Source: Bacteroidaceae bacterium (GTDB lineage: Bacteria; Bacteroidota; Bacteroidia; Bacteroidales; Bacteroidaceae). From it: DNA of 56,991 nt. Position 1 is the stretch's first letter, and each line of letters opens with the position of its first letter. The notes under the pieces were generated by a model, which was not told the origin of the DNA, ran no database searches, and was given only the letters and a program-made list of their open reading frames with translations. The position numbers and the translations under genes are program-made. This document shows positions 48,372-56,991 of the stretch, one piece after another. Location of the stretch: positions 1-56,991 of the forward strand of contig JAFZFF010000082.1 of the NCBI GenBank assembly GCA_017556045.1, read 5' to 3'.

Positions 48372-51300
48372 TTATACTTCAGGTTCGCTGAAATCAATCA
48401 CGCTACGACGGCTTGTTGCAACACGCTCATAGTCTTCGCGTGAACCAACAACAATCTTATCGAACTCACGCTGACCAGTACCGGCAGGGATAAGGTGACC
48501 GCAGATAACGTTCTCCTTCATACCCTCGAGACGGTCGCTCTTGCCATTGATAGCAGCGTCGTTGAGCACCTTTGTGGTCTCCTGGAACGATGCAGCTGAC
48601 ATGAAGCTTGAGGTCTGCAATGCTGCACGTGTGATACCCTGCAGAATCTGTGTAGAGGTTGCAGGTACTGCATCACGCACTTGCACGAGCTTGAGGTCGC
48701 GGCGCTTGAGCGCACTGTTCTCATCGCGGAGCTTGCGAGCAGTTACAATCTGACCTGCTGCGAGGTTCTCAGAGTCGCCAGCATCTACAACAACCTTCTT
48801 GCCCCAGATGCGGTCGTTCTCTTCCATGAATTCGAGCTTATCAACCACCTGTGCCTCGAGGAAGCGAGTATCACCGGGCTCGTCGATGAGTACCTTACGC
48901 ATCATCTGACGTACGATGATCTCAAAGTGCTTATCGTTGATCTTTACACCCTGGAGACGGTATACGTCCTGTACCTCGTTAACGATGTACTCCTGTACTG
49001 CGGTGGGACCCTTAATAGCAAGGATATCCTGAGGAGTGATAGCACCATCAGAGAGCGGTGTACCAGCACGTACGTAGTCATTCTCCTGTACGAGGATCTG
49101 CTTAGAGAGTGAGATGAGATATTTCTTCACATCGCCAGCCTTAGAGGTAACGATGATCTCACGATTACCACGCTTAACCTTACCCATAGTAACCTCACCA
49201 TCGATTTCTGATACCACAGCGGGGTTAGACGGATTACGTGCCTCGAAGAGCTCGGTAACACGGGGAAGACCACCGGTAATATCACCAGCCTTACCCTGAG
49301 CACGAGGAATCTTCACAAGGACATCACCAGCCTTAAGCAACTGGCCATCCTCGATAACTACGTGACCACCCACAGGGAGGTTATAGGTACGCAATACCTC
49401 GCCATCCTCTGTTACGATATGAGCAGAAGGAATCTTTGTCTTATCCTTAGACTCGATGATGATGACCTCACGGAGACCGGTAGCCTCGTCAGAATCTACA
49501 CGGTAGGTTACACCCTCGATAACAGACTCAAATTGTACACGACCAGCTGCCTCAGTGATGATAACAGCATTGAAGGGGTCCCACTTAGCAATCATTGTAC
49601 CCTTTTCTACGATGGTCTTATCTGCTACAAAGAGAGTAGAGCCATAGGGCAATGACTGGGTAGAGAGGATGATATCTGTGTTCTGATCGATGAAGCGAAC
49701 CTCGCCCAAGCGACCAACAACAATCTTAACTGCTTCGCCTGTCTCATCTACAGCATCAACGGTACGAAGTTCGTCGAACTCTACGCGGCAGTTGTTCTTA
49801 GCCACGATAGTAGCGTTAGCTGCAATGTTAGAAGCGGTACCACCGGCGTGGAAGGTACGAAGTGTAAGCTGTGTACCAGGCTCACCGATTGACTGTGCTG
49901 CGATAACACCAACAGCCTCACCTCTCTCGACCATACGGCTGGTTGCAAGGTTACGTCCGTAACACTTAGCGCAGACACCCTTCTTAGCCTCACAAGTGAG
50001 CACTGAGCGGATTTCAACGCTCTCGATGGGAGAATCCTCAATCTTCTTAGCGATGTCTTCTGTGATTTCCTCACCACCTGCAACGAGGAGTTCGCCTGTA
50101 GTAGGATGTATAATATCGTGAACTGACACACGACCAAGGATACGCTCTGAGAGTGATGCGATAACCTCATCGTTGTTCTTCAACGCAGTGCAAACAAGGC
50201 CACGGAGTGTGCCACAGTCCTCCTCGTTGATGATTACGTCGTGAGATACGTCTACGAGACGACGTGTCAAGTAACCCGCGTCGGCTGTCTTCAAAGCGGT
50301 ATCGGCAAGACCCTTACGAGCACCGTGGGTAGAGATAAAGTACTCCAACACCGAAAGACCCTCCTTAAAGTTAGAAAGAATCGGGTTCTCAATGATCTGA
50401 CCCCCCTCTGCACCTGCCTTCTGGGGCTTAGCCATAAGACCACGCATACCAGAGAGCTGACGGATCTGCTCCTTACTACCACGAGCACCTGAATCCAACA
50501 TCATGTATACAGAGTTGAAGCCCTGATCGTCGGTAGAGATAGTCTTCATCAAGATGCGTGAGAGGTCGTCGTTTACGTGAGTCCATACATCGATAACCTT
50601 GTTGTAACGTTCGTTGTCGGTGATGAAACCCATGTTATACTCATTCATGATCTCCTCAACCTCTTCGTTACCCTTAGCCACGAGCTGTTCCTTCTCCTCA
50701 GGGATGATGATATCACCCAAGTTGAATGACAAACCGCCCTGGAAGGCCATCTTGTAACCGAGATCCTTGATACCGTCAAGGAAGTCTGCTGCACGAGCAA
50801 CACCGACCTTCTTGATAACGTCGCTAATGATATCACGCAATGACTTCTTAGAGATAATGGTGTTGAGATAACCACACTCATCGGGTACAATCTCGTTAAC
50901 AATCACACGACCTACAGAGGTCTCGCGCATCATCTTAACGATGTTACCATTCTCATCAAGGTCATTAACCAATACCTTAACCGGAGCGTGGATGTCTACC
51001 TTACCCTCATTGTAAGCGATAAGTGCTTCCTCGGGACCGTAGAAGGTAAGACCCTGGCCCTTAGCACCCTCACGCAACTTGGTGATGTAATAGAGACCGA
51101 GTACCATATCCTGTGCAGGCACAGTGATAGGTGCACCGTTAGCGGGGTTGAGAATATTATGTGACTGAAGCATCAACATCTGTGCTTCAAGAATTGCTTC
51201 ATTGCTCAAGGGCAAGTGAACAGCCATCTGGTCACCGTCGAAGTCGGCGTTGAACGCGGTACATGCCAACGGATGCAACTGAATAGCTTTACCCTCGATC

Positions 51301-52658
51301 ATCTTAGGCTGGAAGGCCTGGATACCAAGACGGTGAAGTGTCGGAGCACGGTTGAGGAGCACTGGATGGCCCTTCATTACGTACTCGAGAATATCCCAGA
51401 TGATAGGCTCTTTGCGGTCAACGATCTTCTTAGCAGACTTAACAGTCTTTACAACACCACGCTCAATCAACTTACGGATAATGAACGGCTTGTAGAGCTC
51501 TGCAGCCATCAACTTAGGCAGACCACACTCACCCATCTTCAACTCAGGACCTACGACGATAACCGAACGAGCTGAATAGTCAACACGCTTACCGAGGAGG
51601 TTCTGACGGAAACGACCCTGCTTACCCTTCAATGAGTCAGAAAGTGACTTCAACGGACGGTTAGCCTCAGACTTCACTGCGCTTGCCTTACGTGAGTTAT
51701 CGAAGAGTGAGTCAACAGCCTCCTGGAGCATACGCTTCTCGTTACGGAGAATCACCTCAGGAGCCTTGATCTCAATAAGACGTTTCAGACGGTTGTTACG
51801 GATGATTACGCGACGATAGAGGTCGTTCAAGTCAGAAGTAGCGAAACGGCCACCATCGAGCGGAACCAAGGGACGCAACTCAGGAGGAGTTACGGGGATT
51901 ATCTTCAAAATCATCCACTCAGGACGATTGCGATGCTTAGATGCACGGAAAGACTCAACTACCTGCAGACGCTTCAAAGCATCATTCTTACGCTGCTGTG
52001 AAGAATCGCTGTTAGCACGATTACGCAACTCGTAAGACAATGCATCGAGGTCAAGACCTGCGAGAAGGTCATATACAGCCTCAGCACCCATCTTGGCTAT
52101 AAACTTATTAGGATCGCTGTCATCGAGATACTGGTTCTCTCTAGGGAGCTTTTCGAGCATATCGAGGTACTCATCCTCACCGAGGAGCTGACCCTTCTCG
52201 ATACCCTCCTCAGCAGCAATACCGGGCTGGATTACCACATAGCGCTCATAGTAGATGATAGCATCGAGGTTCTTGGTGGGCATACCCAACAGATAACCAA
52301 TCTTGTTGGGGAGCGAACGGAAGTACCAGATATGAGCTACGGGCACAACCAACTGGATGTGACCCATACGCTCACGACGTACCTTCTTCTCAGTAACCTC
52401 TACACCACAACGGTCGCAGACAATACCCTTATAACGGATACGCTTGTACTTACCGCAATGGCACTCGTAATCCTTCACAGGACCGAAGATGCGCTCGCAG
52501 AAGAGACCGTCGCGCTCGGGTTTGTAAGTACGATAGTTGATGGTTTCGGGTTTCAACACCTCACCACTTGAGTTCTCGAGAATCTCTTCAGGAGAAGCCA
52601 AACCTATCGAAATCTTGGTGAAATTGTTCTTTATCTTTGTATCTTTTCTAAAAGCCAT
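48372..52658 (-). CDS. rpoC: DNA-directed RNA polymerase subunit beta'
   Basis: 1428 residues, typical for Bacteroidetes. Beta' forms the catalytic centre of RNA polymerase with beta. The zinc ribbon has Cys66, 68, 81 and 84 ([18 protein letters not shown]). The active-site [12 protein letters not shown] lies near residue 470; the second zinc site is CGTLRG...[14 protein letters not shown]. The end matches full-length proteins ([13 protein letters not shown]). It starts 28 bases after rpoB. Strong codon bias. Confidence 0.98.
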   Translation of the reverse strand: MAFRKDTKIKNNFTKISIGLASPEEILENSSGEVLKPETINYRTYKPERDGLFCERIFGPVKDYECHCGKYKRIRYKGIVCDRCGVEVTEKKVRRERMGHIQLVVPVAHIWYFRSLPNKIGYLLGMPTKNLDAIIYYERYVVIQPGIAAEEGIEKGQLLGEDEYLDMLEKLPRENQYLDDSDPNKFIAKMGAEAVYDLLAGLDLDALSYELRNRANSDSSQQRKNDALKRLQVVESFRASKHRNRPEWMILKIIPVTPPELRPLVPLDGGRFATSDLNDLYRRVIIRNNRLKRLIEIKAPEVILRNEKRMLQEAVDSLFDNSRKASAVKSEANRPLKSLSDSLKGKQGRFRQNLLGKRVDYSARSVIVVGPELKMGECGLPKLMAAELYKPFIIRKLIERGVVKTVKSAKKIVDRKEPIIWDILEYVMKGHPVLLNRAPTLHRLGIQAFQPKMIEGKAIQLHPLACTAFNADFDGDQMAVHLPLSNEAILEAQMLMLQSHNILNPANGAPITVPAQDMVLGLYYITKLREGAKGQGLTFYGPEEALIAYNEGKVDIHAPVKVLVNDLDENGNIVKMMRETSVGRVIVNEIVPDECGYLNTIISKKSLRDIISDVIKKVGVARAADFLDGIKDLGYKMAFQGGLSFNLGDIIIPEEKEQLVAKGNEEVEEIMNEYNMGFITDNERYNKVIDVWTHVNDDLSRILMKTISTDDQGFNSVYMMLDSGARGSKEQIRQLSGMRGLMAKPQKAGAEGGQIIENPILSNFKEGLSVLEYFISTHGARKGLADTALKTADAGYLTRRLVDVSHDVIINEEDCGTLRGLVCTALKNNDEVIASLSERILGRVSVHDIIHPTTGELLVAGGEEITEDIAKKIEDSPIESVEIRSVLTCEAKKGVCAKCYGRNLATSRMVERGEAVGVIAAQSIGEPGTQLTLRTFHAGGTASNIAANATIVAKNNCRVEFDELRTVDAVDETGEAVKIVVGRLGEVRFIDQNTDIILSTQSLPYGSTLFVADKTIVEKGTMIAKWDPFNAVIITEAAGRVQFESVIEGVTYRVDSDEATGLREVIIIESKDKTKIPSAHIVTEDGEVLRTYNLPVGGHVVIEDGQLLKAGDVLVKIPRAQGKAGDITGGLPRVTELFEARNPSNPAVVSEIDGEVTMGKVKRGNREIIVTSKAGDVKKYLISLSKQILVQENDYVRAGTPLSDGAITPQDILAIKGPTAVQEYIVNEVQDVYRLQGVKINDKHFEIIVRQMMRKVLIDEPGDTRFLEAQVVDKLEFMEENDRIWGKKVVVDAGDSENLAAGQIVTARKLRDENSALKRRDLKLVQVRDAVPATSTQILQGITRAALQTSSFMSAASFQETTKVLNDAAINGKSDRLEGMKENVICGHLIPAGTGQREFDKIVVGSREDYERVATSRRSVIDFSEPEV

Positions 52659-52686
52659 AATTTTCTAATCTGAAAGATGAAACGTC

Positions 52687-55600
52687 TTAATCGAGGGTTA
52701 CGCTCAAGCCCAAACCTCTTAACTCATGCAACAATACGTTGAGAGATTCAGGTATGCCTGGTGTAGGCATAGGATCACCCTTAACAATGGCTTCGTATGC
52801 CTTAGCGCGGCCTACTACGTCATCAGACTTAATGGTAAGAATCTCCTGCAAGATGTGGGCAGCACCGAATGCCTCGAGTGCCCAAACCTCCATCTCTCCG
52901 AAACGCTGACCACCGAACTGAGCTTTACCACCGAGGGGTTGCTGAGTGATGAGTGAGTACGGACCGATAGAACGTGCGTGCATCTTATCCTCAACCATGT
53001 GACCGAGCTTCAACATATAGGTTACACCTACAGTAGCAGGTTGGTCAAAACGCTCACCTGTACCACCATCGTAGAGATAGGTCTTACCATAGCGGGGGAG
53101 ACCAGCCTTGTCAGTCCATACAGAGAGGTCATCCAATGTAGCACCGTCGAAGATAGGAGTAGCGAACTTAACGCCCAACTTCTTACCGGCATGACCAAGT
53201 ACAGTCTCGAAAATCTGACCGATGTTCATACGAGAAGGCACACCCAGGGGATTCAATACGATATCTACGGGAGTACCATCCTCAAGGAACGGCATATCCT
53301 CCTGACGTACGACACGTGATACAATACCCTTGTTACCGTGACGACCCGCCATCTTATCACCGACACCGATCTTACGTTTCTTAGCGATATATACCTTAGC
53401 CATCTGCATGATACCAGAGGGAAGTTCGTCGCCGATGGTGATAGCAAACTTCTTACGCTTAATCTCAGCATCAAGTTCCTTGTACTTACGGATATAGTTG
53501 ATGATGAGCTGGCTGATCATGCCATTGATGCGCTCGTCAGTAGTCCAACCACTGAGCTGGATAGATGTATAGTCAAGTTCCTGAAGCTCCTTCTTTGTGA
53601 ACTTAGCGCCCTTAGCTACTACCTCAACACCCACATAGTCCTTCACACCCTGTGAAACGAGACCATCAGTGAGTGCGAGCAACTTGTCTACGAGAATCTT
53701 CTTGAACTCGCCTGCGCGCTCGTCAAACTCCTCATCGATCTTAGGCATCAAAGCCTTATCAGCGAGCTTAGAGCTACGAGTCTTGATAGCACGTGAGAAG
53801 AGCTTCTTGTCGATAACTACACCCTTCAATGAAGGTGAAGCCTTGAGTGAAGCATCCTTCACGTCACCAGCCTTGTCACCGAAGATAGCGCGGAGCAACT
53901 TCTCCTCAGGTGAAGGATCAGACTCACCCTTCGGAGTAATCTTACCGATAAGGATGTCACCGGGCTCTACAGTAGCACCAATACGGATGATACCAGTATC
54001 GTCCAAATCCTTTGTTGCATCCTCACTTACGTTAGGAATATCAGAGGTCAACTCCTCCATACCACGCTTGGTCTCACGAACCTCAAGGATGAACTCCTCA
54101 ACGTGTACTGAGGTAAGGATATCCTCACGAACTACGCGCTCGTTAAGTACAATAGCATCCTCATAGTTGTAACCCTTCCAGGGCATGTAAGCAACCAAGA
54201 GGTTCTTACCTAATGCCAACTCACCCTTCTCGGTAGAGTATCCCTCAGTAAGGATATCACCCTTCTTGACACGCTGTCCCTTTTCACAGATAGGACGCAA
54301 GTCAATAGTCATATTTTGGTTAGTACGCTTGAACTTGGGAACTTTGTACTCCTTCAATGCTGAATCGAAGCTTACAAACTCCTCGTCCTCGGTACGATCA
54401 TAAAGAATCTTAATGGTTGCAGCATCTACATACTCTACCACACCATCACCCTCAGCCACGAGCTGAGTACGTGAATCCTCGGCGAGCTGTTTCTCAATAC
54501 CGGTACCTACGATAGGAGCCTCACTGCGCAACAAGGGCACTGCCTGGCGCATCATGTTAGATCCCATCAACGCACGGTTAGCATCGTCATGCTCGAGGAA
54601 CGGAATGAGAGATGCAGCAATAGAAGCAATCTGTTGGGGTGATACGTCCATCAACTCTACTTCGCTGGGCTCTACCACAGGATAGTCAGCATCACGACGA
54701 GCCTTTACCTTCTTGCGGATGAAGCCACCCTTTTCGTTGAGAGGAGCATTACCCTGAGCAATGATCTTATCTTCCTCTTCCTCAGCAGAGAGATATACGA
54801 GTCCTGCGGGAGAGAGATCTACCTTAGCGTTCTCTACCTTACGATAGGGAGTCTCAATGAAGCCAAGGTGATTGATCTTAGCATAGATACAAAGTGATGA
54901 GATAAGACCGATGTTCGGACCTTCAGGAGTCTCGATAGGACAGAGACGACCATAGTGTGTATAGTGTACGTCACGAACCTCGAAGCCTGCACGTTCACGT
55001 GACAAACCACCAGGACCGAGCGCAGACATACGACGCTTGTGAGTAATCTCAGCCAACGGGTTAGTCTGGTCCATGAACTGTGAGAGAGCGTTCGTACCGA
55101 AGAATGAGTTAATCACTGAAGATACGGTCTTCGCGTTAATCAAGTCAGTCGGAGTGAACACCTCATTATCGCGAACGTTCATACGCTCACGGATAGTGCG
55201 TGACATACGAGCCAAGCCGATAGCAAATTGGTTTGCCAACTGCTCACCTACGGTACGTACGCGACGGTTACTCAAGTGGTCGATATCATCCACTACAGCC
55301 TTAGAGTTAATCAACTCAATAAGGTACTTGATAATCTCAATGATATCCTCCTTTGTGAGTACACCTACGCTCATATCTGTAGTAAGATTGAGCTTCTTAT
55401 TGATACGATAGCGACCTACTTCACCCAAGTCGTAACGCTTGTCTGAGAAGAAGAGGTTGTTGATAACCTCACGAGCACTTGCATCATCGGCAGGGTCTGC
55501 ATTACGCAACTGACGATAGATGTAGAGCACAGCCTCCTTCTCCGAGTTACTGGGGTCTTTCTGTAGGGTATTGAATATTATAGAGTAGTCTGACTGGTTA

Positions 55601-56499
55601 GCATTAACCTTGTGAACAAGGATAGTCTCCACACCAGACTCGAGAATTTCAGCAACTACATCCTCTTCCAATACTGTCTCACGATCGAAGAGCACCTCAT
55701 TACGCTCGATAGATACCACTTCACCGGTATCAGCATCTACGAAGTCCTCAACACGTGTCTTCAAGATTCTTGCAGCCAACTTGCAACCAAGCACCTTCTT
55801 CATGTTGGTCTTGTTGACCTTAACCTCCTCAGCTAAGTTAAAGATTTCAAGGATGTCCTTATCATTTTCAAAGCCGATGGCGCGCAACAATGTTGTCACG
55901 GGCAACTTCTTTTTACGATCGATATATGCATACATGACATTATTGATGTCAGTAGCAAACTCGATCCAAGAGCCCTTGAACGGGATAATACGAGCTGAAT
56001 AGAGCTGCGTGCCATTAGCATGAACGCTCTGACCGAAGAATACACCAGGTGAACGATGAAGCTGAGAAACAACAACGCGTTCAGCACCATTGATGATGAA
56101 CGTACCCTGCTCGGTCATGTAGGGGATAGGACCTAAGAAAACATCTTGAATTACTGTATCGAAATCCTCATGATCAGGATCGGTACAGTACAATTTCAAC
56201 TTAGCTTTCAAGGGGACACAATAGGTCAGTCCGCGCTCTAAGCACTCAGGTATAGAGTAGCGAGGCGGATCGATATAGTAATCCAAGAACTCAAGAACAA
56301 AGTTATTGCGGGTATCTGCAATAGGGAAATTCTCTGCAAACACCTTATACAAACCATCATTCTTACGGAGTTCGGGGGGAGTGTCTAATTGGAGGAAGTC
56401 TTTAAATGACTTCAATTGCACTTCCAAGAAGTCCGGACATTCAACCGGATTCTGAATAGTAGCAAAGTTAATTCTCTGATTTACAGTATTTGAAGACAT
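52687..56499 (-). CDS. rpoB: DNA-directed RNA polymerase subunit beta
   Basis: 1270 residues, full length, from [18 protein letters not shown] to [11 protein letters not shown]. Conserved regions: the rifampicin-pocket [33 protein letters not shown], with Ser/His/Arg residues as in sensitive strains; [25 protein letters not shown]; and [24 protein letters not shown]. Transcribed with rpoC and downstream of rplL, with a hairpin in the rplL-rpoB spacer. Confidence 0.98.
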   Translation of the reverse strand: MSSNTVNQRINFATIQNPVECPDFLEVQLKSFKDFLQLDTPPELRKNDGLYKVFAENFPIADTRNNFVLEFLDYYIDPPRYSIPECLERGLTYCVPLKAKLKLYCTDPDHEDFDTVIQDVFLGPIPYMTEQGTFIINGAERVVVSQLHRSPGVFFGQSVHANGTQLYSARIIPFKGSWIEFATDINNVMYAYIDRKKKLPVTTLLRAIGFENDKDILEIFNLAEEVKVNKTNMKKVLGCKLAARILKTRVEDFVDADTGEVVSIERNEVLFDRETVLEEDVVAEILESGVETILVHKVNANQSDYSIIFNTLQKDPSNSEKEAVLYIYRQLRNADPADDASAREVINNLFFSDKRYDLGEVGRYRINKKLNLTTDMSVGVLTKEDIIEIIKYLIELINSKAVVDDIDHLSNRRVRTVGEQLANQFAIGLARMSRTIRERMNVRDNEVFTPTDLINAKTVSSVINSFFGTNALSQFMDQTNPLAEITHKRRMSALGPGGLSRERAGFEVRDVHYTHYGRLCPIETPEGPNIGLISSLCIYAKINHLGFIETPYRKVENAKVDLSPAGLVYLSAEEEEDKIIAQGNAPLNEKGGFIRKKVKARRDADYPVVEPSEVELMDVSPQQIASIAASLIPFLEHDDANRALMGSNMMRQAVPLLRSEAPIVGTGIEKQLAEDSRTQLVAEGDGVVEYVDAATIKILYDRTEDEEFVSFDSALKEYKVPKFKRTNQNMTIDLRPICEKGQRVKKGDILTEGYSTEKGELALGKNLLVAYMPWKGYNYEDAIVLNERVVREDILTSVHVEEFILEVRETKRGMEELTSDIPNVSEDATKDLDDTGIIRIGATVEPGDILIGKITPKGESDPSPEEKLLRAIFGDKAGDVKDASLKASPSLKGVVIDKKLFSRAIKTRSSKLADKALMPKIDEEFDERAGEFKKILVDKLLALTDGLVSQGVKDYVGVEVVAKGAKFTKKELQELDYTSIQLSGWTTDERINGMISQLIINYIRKYKELDAEIKRKKFAITIGDELPSGIMQMAKVYIAKKRKIGVGDKMAGRHGNKGIVSRVVRQEDMPFLEDGTPVDIVLNPLGVPSRMNIGQIFETVLGHAGKKLGVKFATPIFDGATLDDLSVWTDKAGLPRYGKTYLYDGGTGERFDQPATVGVTYMLKLGHMVEDKMHARSIGPYSLITQQPLGGKAQFGGQRFGEMEVWALEAFGAAHILQEILTIKSDDVVGRAKAYEAIVKGDPMPTPGIPESLNVLLHELRGLGLSVTLD

Positions 56500-56543
56500 T
56501 GGATGATAGTTTTAAGAACTTAAAATAAGATTAGGCACAAAAA

Positions 56544-56575
56544 GGTTAAGAATCCCAAAATGGAGATTCTTAACC
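56544..56575 (-). terminator. Hairpin (attenuator-like) between rplL and rpoB
   Basis: GGTTAAGAATC (56544-56554) and GATTCTTAACC (56565-56575) form a perfect 11-bp stem with a 10-base loop; on the minus strand it is followed by TTTTTG. It sits 23 bases past the rplL stop and 45 bases before rpoB, where it could end part of the transcripts and lower rpoBC expression relative to ribosomal proteins. Confidence 0.7.
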
Positions 56576-56598
56576 GTTTACCTGACGACAGGCTGCAA

Positions 56599-56976
56599 TT
56601 ACTTAAGTTCTACCTCAGCACCTGCCTCTTCGAGAGCCTTCTTCAAGTTCTCAGCCTCATCCTTAGAGAGACCTTCCTTAACTACGCTGGGAGCACCATC
56701 AACCAAGTCCTTAGCCTCCTTCAAACCGAGACCGCAAACTTCCTTAACAGCCTTTACTACACCGAGCTTAGCTGCACCTGCGCTCTTCAATACTACATCA
56801 AAAGATGTCTTCTCCTCAGCTGCGTCAGCTGCACCTGCAGCGGGACCAGCAGCAACTGCTACTGCTGCAGCAGCGGGCTCGATACCATATTCTTCCTTAA
56901 GGATTGTTGCAAGTTCATTAACTTCCTTTACTGTCAAGTTAACAAGTTGTTCTGCAAAAGCTTTCAAATCTGCCAT
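56599..56976 (-). CDS. rplL: 50S ribosomal protein L7/L12
   Basis: 125 residues, complete. The N-terminal dimerisation domain ([22 protein letters not shown]) is followed by an Ala/Gly/Pro hinge (about 34-52) and the conserved C-terminal domain ([48 protein letters not shown]). L7/L12 dimers form the ribosomal stalk that recruits translation GTPases. rplJ would lie just beyond the window end. Only 15 bases remain upstream. Confidence 0.97.
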   Translation of the reverse strand: MADLKAFAEQLVNLTVKEVNELATILKEEYGIEPAAAAVAVAAGPAAGAADAAEEKTSFDVVLKSAGAAKLGVVKAVKEVCGLGLKEAKDLVDGAPSVVKEGLSKDEAENLKKALEEAGAEVELK

Positions 56977-56991
56977 TTTCGTATAATTTTA

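Noticed and set aside
48681-56002. Many reading frames of 60-165 codons antisense to rpoB and rpoC
   Set aside because: They are shadows of strongly codon-biased genes and have no start signals or family features.

Overview
The window is a chromosomal segment of a member of the Bacteroidales (Bacteroides/Prevotella-like). The evidence is repeated TAnnTTTG promoter elements, often with TTTG 19-20 bases upstream (the Bacteroidetes sigma consensus); Bacteroidetes-only families (smalltalk protein, DUF3822, DUF4837, DUF5119, fimbrillins, VirE-N/DUF3987); many Sec/SpII lipoproteins; and an rplL-rpoB-rpoC cluster of Bacteroidetes type. Genus cannot be fixed by eye.

Layout. 1-1.8 kb: HU-like DNA-binding protein, smalltalk micro-protein, possible 19-residue peptide and M15 peptidase, a set usually seen beside VirE-type genes and variable surface loci. 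1.8-7.2 kb: RecD-like helicase, an unknown membrane-anchored protein, DUF3822, rsmD, an AI-2E family permease and tRNA-Lys(UUU). 7.2-12.7 kb: acid-resistance island with gadC and gadB, enclosing a surface lipoprotein and a PagL-like outer-membrane lipid A deacylase. 12.7-25.9 kb: housekeeping genes (tdh, ridA, pdxA, DUF4837, rlmN, GT2, ruvA, DUF2007, lysS, gpsA, pgi, HAD phosphatase). 26.2-40.4 kb: a type V (fimbrillin) fimbrial locus split by a GC-rich two-gene cassette, HIRAN protein plus BT4734-like/DUF3987 protein, at 30.1-33.9 kb. 40.7-48.2 kb: GH105 hydrolase, rnhB, sufS, serine-type sulfatase, argS, viroplasmin-RNase H. 48.4-57 kb: rpoC, rpoB and rplL on the minus strand.

The fimbrial genes look like one pathway: DUF3575 outer-membrane protein, DUF5119 anchor (translationally coupled), fimbrillin stalk-like subunits and two large subunits, one ending in a lectin-like domain. 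All four fimbrillin-type lipoproteins carry an Arg 25-33 residues after the lipidated Cys, as expected for protease-activated strand-exchange polymerisation. GadC/GadB form a glutamate/GABA proton-consuming cycle. GH105 and sulfatase suggest degradation of sulfated or uronic-acid glycans.

The most striking non-coding signals are: (1) a 103-bp element upstream of both lysS and argS, with fixed linkers, a promoter at its end and two stems whose sequences differ but whose pairing is kept; (2) 28-bp TGTAGTCAG-type repeats upstream of the HIRAN-VirE cassette and again at its end, inside the fimbrial locus; (3) several families of palindromic intergenic repeats, some read in frame into proteins (M15 peptidase, HAD phosphatase, RNase HII, ArgS); (4) an 11-bp perfect hairpin between rplL and rpoB. 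No rRNA, CRISPR array or complete insertion sequence was seen.
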